Shown here in pieces: positions 39,393-44,777 of a stretch of 44,777 nucleotides of DNA. Location of the stretch: contig SCUR01000242.1 of assembly GCA_004297235.1 (NCBI GenBank), forward strand, positions 1-44,777, written 5' to 3'. The stretch comes from Candidatus Manganitrophaceae bacterium. GTDB taxonomy: Bacteria > Nitrospirota > Nitrospiria > SBBL01 > Manganitrophaceae. The first letter of the stretch is position 1. Every line of letters begins with the position of its first letter. Below the pieces are notes generated by a model. The model searched no databases and was not told where the DNA came from. It saw only the letters and a program-made list of their open reading frames with translations. The position numbers were made by a program, and so were the translations under genes.

Positions 39393-42300
39393 TCTCTCCT
39401 CCGTTTTGATCGTTTTCTTGGAGTGGCGCCGATGGGAAAGATGGCATGGACCTGCGCGCCCCGGCCGGGAGAGGAGCTTAATTCCAACCGCCCTCCGGCC
39501 AATTCGGCCCGCTCCTGCATTCCGACCAACCCGAGACTGACCCCTTGGACGGCGTGGTGGCGGGCCGCTTCTACGTTGAAGCCTCGACCGTCGTCCTCAA
39601 TGAGCAAATGCAGGACCGCTTTCTCCCGGCGCAATTCAATCGAGACCCGACGCGCCTGCGCGTGGCGGATCACGTTCGTCAACGCTTCTTGCGCCACCCG
39701 GAAGCAAGCGATCTCGATCTCCGGATCGAGGCGGTCCGGAAGCGGATCGGCCGAGAAATGCGGAGCGAGCTTCGCGGCATGCGCTTGTTGGTCCAAGTGC
39801 CAGCGCAGCGTCGCAACCAACCCCAGCTCGTCGAGCTGCGGCGGGTGAAGATCGCGCGAGAGCTTCCGGACTTGCGAGAGGGCCCGATCGACCATCCGGA
39901 TGCATTCCTCTATTTTCGACGGTCGATCCCCGGACCGGTGCTCCGCATGCAGCTGGATTTTTATCGCCGTGAGCGACTGGCCGATTTCATCGTGCAGCTC
40001 GCGGGCGATTCGGCGCCGTTCCCCCTCCTGCGCGTCGAGCAGCCGGCTGGAGAGGCTTTGCAATCGTCTGGCGTAACCGGCCAGCGCCTCTTCCGCCTTT
40101 TTCCGCTCGGTGATATCCGACACGACCCCGTCGGCAAACCGAATACCGTCTTTCCGGTAGGTCATCACCGCCCGGTCGTGGACCCAGATCCATTCCCCGT
40201 TTTTCCTTTGGATGCGATATTCGACGTCGAATTTTTTATTTTTAGAGAAGAGCGAATCGAAGGCTTGCGTGACGCGCCCCCGATCGGCCGGATGGACCCG
40301 GCCGAAAGTGAGGTTAAAGCTCTCGGAGCAAATTTCTTTGGCGGTATAGCCGATGATCTTCTCGATATTCTGGCTGATGAAAATCGGCTGTCCGTCTTGT
40401 CTCACCCGCCAGGCAGCGTCCGGAATGTTTACGAGAAGGGAGCGATACCGCTCCTCGCTTTCGCGGAGGGTCTCCTCGGCCTGTTTGACGCTGGTAATGT
40501 CTTGAGCGACGCCGACGATGGAGAGGGGACGGCCTGTCGGGTCGACCTTGACCATTCCGCTCGCATGGTGAATCCGCATCTTCCCGTCCATTCCGATGAG
40601 GCGGTAGGTCAGATCGAACGGATGGTGGTCTCGAAGCGCCTTCTCGACCATTTGCTCGACCTCTTCGCGGTCGCGCGGATCGATGAGATGAAGCAGGGCT
40701 TGATAACTGGGGGTAAATCGCTCCGGCTCGACACCGCAAATCCGGTAATGCTCCTCCGACCAGGTTACGGTGTCGGAGAGCAGGTCCCAGCTCCAGCTTC
40801 CGAGACGCGCGAGCCGCTGCGCCTGGGACAGCTGCCGCTCCCGCCGCTCCAGCTTTTCCTGCGACTCTTTGAGGAGGCCGATGTCGTGGACCGAGGCCAA
40901 GTAGCCGACCGGCCTTCCTTGGGGGTCGATCAGGGGAGAGACAAGAAGGGAGACGGGAAAGCGTTCCCCGTTGCGGCGTCGGAAGATCAGCTCTACCGGG
41001 CCCGGTTTGATGCGGCCGTGCGTGTGCTGCTCGAAGATCTTTTGAATTTGATCGATCTGCTCCGGCGGCCAAAAAATGAAAGGAGGCGTCCCTCCGACCA
41101 ACTCCTCGGCGCTCCAGCCGACCATCTTACAGAAAGCGGCATTGACGTAGGATTGGCGGCCGGCCGTGTCGACGGACATCACCCCGGCGGGCATCGCCTC
41201 CTCGATCGCTTCTCGAAAGGCATGCTCGGCGCGGAGCGCTTCTTCGGCCCGCTTTCGCTCGGTCATATCGTTCCCGAATGAAATGGTGGCGACGACTTTC
41301 CCATGGACCTTGATCTGATTGTTCTGCCACATGATGTGGCGCTCTTCGCCGCTTTTGGTCAGGATCGGATTCTCGAAGGTCTTCGGTATCCCGCCGGCGA
41401 GAAGCCGGTTAAACTCCTCCCAGACGTGCGGATATCGCTCTTTGGGCACCAGGACTTCGAACCAGTTCTTCCCTTTCAACTCCGAGAAGGTATAGCCGGT
41501 CATGTTTTCGGCCGCCTCGTTGAAAATATCGATCTTCCCCTCGGCGTCGAGACTCAGGATCATCACATTGGCCGTCTGAATCAGGTTCTCTGAAAACTCC
41601 TTGGCCATCCTGAGCGCCTCCTCCGCCCGCTTGCGTTCGGAAATGTCTTGCAACAGTCCCACCCAGTAATCGACCGAGCCGTCCGGACGGCGCACGCATT
41701 TTACTGAAATCGTCGTGTCAATGACCCGGCTGTCTTTTCGAATCCATCGCTTGTCGATGGTATAGCCTTCGATTTCTCCCGCCATGACGCGATTGAAGAG
41801 AGCGACATCGGCGGCGAGATCGTCCGGATGGGTTAGCTCCGCCCAAGTCCGTTTCACCAACTCGTTCCGATCATATCCTAAGATTTCGCAGATCTTGTCG
41901 TTGACTTCCAAAATCCCTTTGGTCGGAGAGGTGATCGCCATGCCGATCAACCCGAGCTCGAAATAGCGACGGAAGCGCTCCTGGCTGATCCGCAGTTCCC
42001 TCTCGGACTGTTTTTGCTTCGTAATGTCAAAAGAAACCCCGATGATCCCGATCCATTCTCCCTTTTCATCCCGGATCGGCGTGTCGACGACCATCGCCGT
42101 GAATACGGTTCCGTCTCGGCGGAGGGCAAGAGACTCTCCGGACCATCCCCCTCCCTGCGCGAGCGGCTTCATCATCTCACCCGCTTGATCATTAGAAAGA
42201 CTGGAAGGGGAGACTTCCGTCCTGTTCCGCCCCAACACCTCTTCGGCGGTCCAGCCGTACAACGTTTCTGCGAATCGATTCCAGTAGAGAATCGTTCCTT

Positions 42301-43132
42301 GCGGATCGGTCGCAACGACGGCCTGTTCGACGACGTCGAGCAGGTGGGCCTGAAACCGGATCTTCTCCTCCGCCCGCTTGCGCTCGGTGATGTCCTCGGC
42401 AATTCCGGTGACGCGGTAGACCCGGCTCGACGAATCTTTAATCGGGAAGGCCCGGTCTCGGACCCAACGGATCGATCCGTCCGGTCGGATGATCCGGTAC
42501 TCTTCATCGTAGCGGCCCGATACCTGATCGGCCTTGGCCGATTTCAGGACCCGCTCCCGATCGTTCGGATGAATCGCGTCGGTCCATGCGGCGGGCTGTT
42601 CGTACACGCTCTCGCAGCTTCGGCCCCAGATCTTCTCATACCCGGGACTGACATAAAGGATTTCGTCCTTGTCGGGGTTGGTCATCCAGAAAACTTCGGA
42701 GATATTTTCGGCCATCTGCCGGAAGCGCTCTTCATTTTGTCGATACTGATCCTCGATCCTTTTGCGCTCCGTCATGTCCTTGATCTGGACGACGAAACAG
42801 AGCGGCTCCCCTTCCCCGCCGCGGACGACCGCCGCGCTCACGTCGGCCCAGACGACACGGCCGTCCCGATGGAGAAACCGCTTTTCGATGTTGAACGTGT
42901 CGCTCTTCCCCGTCCGCAGTCGGCGGAAGCCGGTCCGGAGGGCTTCCAGATCCTCCGGATGCGTGAAGGAGGCGAGCGTCGTCCCAAGGAGCGCTTGCTC
43001 GGCGTATCCGAGCATCCGGCAAAAAGCGCCGTTGACCTTGAAGCACCGGCCCTCCGGACCGACCAACGCCATCCCGATCGGCGCCTGATCGAAAACCTCA
43101 CGAAAAGGGACTTCGCTAATACCCCTCTTCAT
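39389..43132 (-). CDS. Cytoplasmic sensor histidine kinase with eight PAS domains
   Basis: A 1247-residue kinase without membrane helices. Eight PAS/PAC units of about 125 residues follow each other, each ending in a linker such as DITERKRAEE. Then come a HisKA_3 dimerisation domain with RRIARELHDEIGQSL (phosphorylated His about 1047) and a HATPase domain with EALTNVIRHAQ (N box), EDDGRGF (G1) and SLGLVGMQERAE. HisKA_3 kinases pair with NarL-type regulators, here the overlapping next gene. I start at ATG 43132 because the frame to 43222 begins inside a terminator hairpin; a TTG 12 bases upstream behind AGGAGA is a reasonable alternative. No haem-binding His or Cys pattern is obvious, so ligands of the PAS domains (haem, FAD, small molecules) are unknown. 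Confidence 0.92.
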   Translation of the reverse strand: MKRGISEVPFREVFDQAPIGMALVGPEGRCFKVNGAFCRMLGYAEQALLGTTLASFTHPEDLEALRTGFRRLRTGKSDTFNIEKRFLHRDGRVVWADVSAAVVRGGEGEPLCFVVQIKDMTERKRIEDQYRQNEERFRQMAENISEVFWMTNPDKDEILYVSPGYEKIWGRSCESVYEQPAAWTDAIHPNDRERVLKSAKADQVSGRYDEEYRIIRPDGSIRWVRDRAFPIKDSSSRVYRVTGIAEDITERKRAEEKIRFQAHLLDVVEQAVVATDPQGTILYWNRFAETLYGWTAEEVLGRNRTEVSPSSLSNDQAGEMMKPLAQGGGWSGESLALRRDGTVFTAMVVDTPIRDEKGEWIGIIGVSFDITKQKQSERELRISQERFRRYFELGLIGMAITSPTKGILEVNDKICEILGYDRNELVKRTWAELTHPDDLAADVALFNRVMAGEIEGYTIDKRWIRKDSRVIDTTISVKCVRRPDGSVDYWVGLLQDISERKRAEEALRMAKEFSENLIQTANVMILSLDAEGKIDIFNEAAENMTGYTFSELKGKNWFEVLVPKERYPHVWEEFNRLLAGGIPKTFENPILTKSGEERHIMWQNNQIKVHGKVVATISFGNDMTERKRAEEALRAEHAFREAIEEAMPAGVMSVDTAGRQSYVNAAFCKMVGWSAEELVGGTPPFIFWPPEQIDQIQKIFEQHTHGRIKPGPVELIFRRRNGERFPVSLLVSPLIDPQGRPVGYLASVHDIGLLKESQEKLERRERQLSQAQRLARLGSWSWDLLSDTVTWSEEHYRICGVEPERFTPSYQALLHLIDPRDREEVEQMVEKALRDHHPFDLTYRLIGMDGKMRIHHASGMVKVDPTGRPLSIVGVAQDITSVKQAEETLRESEERYRSLLVNIPDAAWRVRQDGQPIFISQNIEKIIGYTAKEICSESFNLTFGRVHPADRGRVTQAFDSLFSKNKKFDVEYRIQRKNGEWIWVHDRAVMTYRKDGIRFADGVVSDITERKKAEEALAGYARRLQSLSSRLLDAQEGERRRIARELHDEIGQSLTAIKIQLHAEHRSGDRPSKIEECIRMVDRALSQVRKLSRDLHPPQLDELGLVATLRWHLDQQAHAAKLAPHFSADPLPDRLDPEIEIACFRVAQEALTNVIRHAQARRVSIELRREKAVLHLLIEDDGRGFNVEAARHHAVQGVSLGLVGMQERAELAGGRLELSSSPGRGAQVHAIFPIGATPRKRSKRRRE

Positions 43133-43189
43133 CTCTTCACCCAATCTCCTCTCCTTTCCCGCCTTCGCTCGCAGGCCGGCGCGCGCCTC

Positions 43190-43232
43190 GCGAAAATAAA
43201 AAAACTCAGAGATCCATATCATCTCTGAGTTT
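43190..43232 (-). terminator. Intrinsic terminator (or attenuator) upstream of the sensor kinase
   Basis: On the minus strand AAACTCAGAGAT (43221-43232), a 7-base loop (43214-43220) and ATCTCTGAGTTT (43202-43213) form a perfect 12-base stem, followed by TTTTTATTTT (43192-43201). This is a textbook intrinsic terminator for leftward transcription. It lies between a predicted promoter (43334-43361) and the kinase start, so it could attenuate the kinase, or end transcripts from the gene at 43482-43901. Confidence 0.85.
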
Positions 43233-43333
43233 CAAAGGCAGCGCGGCTCAACCTGCCTGTCCAAAACGTGCACCATCTCCGCCCCCTGACGACCCGCCTC
43301 GGCCGAGGTCAGCCGAAGGGAGTTGTCTAGGCC

Positions 43334-43361
43334 ATTATTACAATTTTAAAAAGTGTGTCAA
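43334..43361 (-). promoter_or_regulatory. Predicted sigma70 promoter upstream of the sensor kinase
   Basis: Minus strand TTGACA (43356-43361, full consensus), 16-base A/T-rich spacer, AATAAT (43334-43339, 5 of 6). The predicted start site is about 43327, giving a leader of about 195 bases to the kinase that contains the terminator hairpin and an AGGCAG/CTGCCT stem. The remaining part of this gap (43362-43481) shows no gene. Confidence 0.6.
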
Positions 43362-43481
43362 TCCGAAATAATACGCAGCATGCCGATAGTCCCAACTGAT
43401 GAGGATGAGCTTGTCGAACGGTGTGTATGTCCGCTCTTCGGGTCGGTTCTCGGCCGATGGTCCATGCCCCGCCGGCGCCGT

Positions 43482-43901
43482 CTAATCGACATGCGCATCG
43501 ACCGCGGAATGGCTCTGTTGATCGACCATCAACGTCACGGCCGTTCCTTTTTTTACGTGGCTCATTTTGCCGGCGACGGCCTCTTTCATCTTGTAGGATT
43601 GGGCGGTCCCATTTTTAAGTTTGAGCGTGAAGAGCGTCTTGTCCGAATCCATTCCGACCGATTCACCATGCACCAACATCAATTGATGTTTCTCGCCCAC
43701 ATGGACGATGTCTACAATCCGGTTCTCATCGTCAAATTCGATGAGAACGTCATCGCCCGGCTTCAGACCGTCCACTCCTTTTTTATCCGCGTCTTTAATA
43801 AAATGACGGGTTATTCCTCCCTCTATTTCTAAGAAGACCTCCTCTTCAGTGTTCTTCCTGACCGTGCCGATGACATTATGTAGAATAGGGGGAACCGCCA
43901 C
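43482..43901 (-). CDS. 139-residue hypothetical protein, beta-rich
   Basis: Starts with GTG at 43901, 8 bases after AAGGAG. Sequence alternates short strands and charged turns (VIGTVRKNTEEEVFLEIEGG, GDDVLIEFDDENRIVDIVHV, GTAVTLMVDQQSHSAVDAHV), suggesting two small beta-barrel-like halves; the repeated KPGDDVLIEF and KKGTAVTLMV segments look like an internal duplication. No signal peptide or membrane helix. No family recognised. It lies between a small membrane-protein gene and the kinase promoter. Confidence 0.75.
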   Translation of the reverse strand: MAVPPILHNVIGTVRKNTEEEVFLEIEGGITRHFIKDADKKGVDGLKPGDDVLIEFDDENRIVDIVHVGEKHQLMLVHGESVGMDSDKTLFTLKLKNGTAQSYKMKEAVAGKMSHVKKGTAVTLMVDQQSHSAVDAHVD

Positions 43902-43985
43902 TTCGCAAATCTCCTTTTGAATGCAATGTCAGAGTGGATAAGACCGGCCTCGACGCCGGCCCTCCTTTTCCAATCTTCACGCGAT

Positions 43986-44162
43986 TTATATTTCGCCGGA
44001 CCTTGATAATCGATCTTTTTGGTTTCCAAAAGGCCTCTCGGCTCTTCGGCCTTGAATGACGCTGACCAGAAGGGCGTGAATGAACCACCCTCCCATCATG
44101 TTGATGTTGATCCATCCAAACAGCCAAAAAAAGGTCAGAATCAGAGCAATCGTCCACAACAT
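43986..44162 (-). CDS. Small DUF5670/Lmo0937-like membrane protein, shortened
   Basis: A 58-residue protein starting MLWTIALILTFFWLFGW at 44162, with AAAGGAAA just upstream; a longer frame to 44216 only adds unrelated Pro/Arg-rich sequence. It resembles the Lmo0937/DUF5670 family (MLWTI..., GG-F-IH-LLV, IQGRR). Compared with the family as I remember it, about nine residues between the second hydrophobic stretch (HALLV) and IQGRR seem missing, and the C-terminal tail is charged. It would insert in the inner membrane. Function of the family is unknown; members are often stress-related. Confidence 0.65.
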   Translation of the reverse strand: MLWTIALILTFFWLFGWININMMGGWFIHALLVSVIQGRRAERPFGNQKDRLSRSGEI

Positions 44163-44352
44163 GGGTTTCCTTTCGGGCGGCTTGGGCCCGCGAGCGCCCG
44201 GCGCATTCGCCGGCAATCATGCGCCGTTTCGTTTTTATAAAGCAGGATCTATCGATGTGATCGGAAGCCGCTCCCCACAGGGAAGAAACACCTGAACTCC
44301 CGGACAGGGACCGCTCAGATGTTCCGACATTTCTCGACGGGGGAGGGTCTTC

Positions 44353-44514
44353 TTACCGGGAGAGAGTCGGCCTCTCTGTTTTTGGGCTTTTCGGAAATAA
44401 CCCGACTTTCAGTGAAACCCATCGGAGAAAAACAAAGCCGAGAACCCAAACCGGCCATAATACGATGAGCACAACCAAGATATATTGGAAGAAGTCTTTT
44501 GCCGTCATGATCAT
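44353..44514 (-). CDS. 53-residue single-helix membrane protein
   Basis: A short frame beginning MIMTAKDFFQYILVVLIVLW and ending in KTERPTLSR. It has one long hydrophobic segment (residues 9-32) followed by a positively charged tail, the expected orientation for an inner-membrane protein with a cytoplasmic C-terminus. A weak TAGGG lies 7-8 bases upstream of the ATG and a GATAAT -10-like hexamer just before that. An overlapping frame at 44315-44602 on the same strand has no hydrophobic or family pattern and is less likely. No family recognised. Confidence 0.5.
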   Translation of the reverse strand: MIMTAKDFFQYILVVLIVLWPVWVLGFVFLRWVSLKVGLFPKSPKTERPTLSR

Positions 44515-44719
44515 TAAGCAACCCTAGATTATCTGTTCTTCTTTGAGGCTCCCGTCCTCGCAAGCGGGGCTGCGACGAGCGGGAAAAACTGGAACGCCTC
44601 ATCGCTTCGCTCTGCCGTATTCAGGCCAGGACACCACTTTCCCTGGCCACATTATGACCCTAAAACAGTCTGAGGTCTGGTCAATATTGCTCAGTTTTAA
44701 AATGGGCGGGAAGACCGAT

Positions 44720-44777
44720 TTACGCTGAAGATCCGATAATCGCCGCGTCCGCGGCCGCCCGCCACAGGTTGAAGGCG
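44720..44777 (-). CDS. Possible C-terminal end of a gene cut by the window border
   Basis: An open frame enters from the right edge and ends in TAA at 44720-44722, encoding FNLWRAAADAAIIGSSA before the stop. The stretch is too short to identify and could be chance. The 205 bases between it and the 53-residue gene show no other feature. Confidence 0.3.
   Translation of the reverse strand, partial: AFNLWRAAADAAIIGSSA

Noticed and set aside
43925..43970. CCGGC/GCCGG stem considered as a terminator of the small membrane-protein gene
   Set aside because: The stem is short and the following bases on the minus strand (TCTTATCC) are not a T-run.

Overview
The window is a high-GC chromosomal segment from a Gram-negative, diderm bacterium. 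The evidence is a TssJ outer-membrane lipoprotein, a second Sec signal peptide, inner-membrane TssL/TssM and a full type VI secretion system (T6SS). Large PAS-rich sensor kinases, a DUF5670-like small membrane protein and abundant short palindromic intergenic repeats suggest an environmental lineage such as Nitrospirota, Desulfobacterota or Myxococcota. That placement is a guess; no rRNA or tRNA gene was seen to anchor it.

Layout. (1) 1-734: a palindromic repeat and a stand-alone receiver-domain protein on the + strand. (2) 755-33227: one uninterrupted minus-strand T6SS locus of about 32.5 kb, transcribed right to left from a predicted promoter at 33272-33301. All 13 core genes are present. 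The order from the promoter is: degenerate kinase-like protein, FHA protein, tssJ, tssK, tssL, tssM, tagF, tssA, tssB, tssC, hcp, tssE, an unknown gene, tssF, tssG, tssH (clpV), tssI (vgrG). (3) The downstream end of the locus (755-9668) is an accessory/effector module: a DUF6484-type mini-spike protein, a DUF2169 protein, a ketosynthase-fold pseudoenzyme, a DUF4150 PAAR-like protein, a putative zinc metallopeptidase (HEAGH motif), a signal-peptide protein that could be its immunity partner, an unknown protein, a HEAT-like TIGR02270-type protein, an 81-residue unknown protein and finally a natural TssB-TssC fusion. (4) 33302-35862: a + strand pair, a polyprenyl-phosphate-mannose-type GT2 synthase and a GT87-type membrane glycosyltransferase, which together could make and use a lipid-linked sugar. 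(5) 36103-43232: minus-strand signalling genes: a small unknown protein, a REC-GGDEF-EAL protein, and a NarL/FixJ-type regulator overlapping an eight-PAS HisKA_3 sensor kinase. (6) 43334-44777: small proteins, two of them single-helix membrane proteins, and a possible gene end at the right border.

How the parts may work together: TssJLM form the membrane complex, TssA/E/F/G/K the baseplate, TssB/C the sheath, Hcp the tube, VgrG plus the PAAR-like protein the spike, and ClpV recycles the sheath. The FHA protein, TagF and the degenerate kinase suggest remnants of threonine-phosphorylation control. The cluster carries a second, fused sheath protein beside a self-contained effector cassette; this is the most unusual feature.

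Non-coding structure also stands out. Five to six period-7 palindromic elements sit at T6SS gene junctions, three of them overlapping the upstream gene's stop codon. A second repeat family has two inverted copies. Two promoters (36563-36630 and 38589-38656) share identical spacing between three boxes. An intrinsic terminator lies between a predicted promoter and the sensor-kinase gene.
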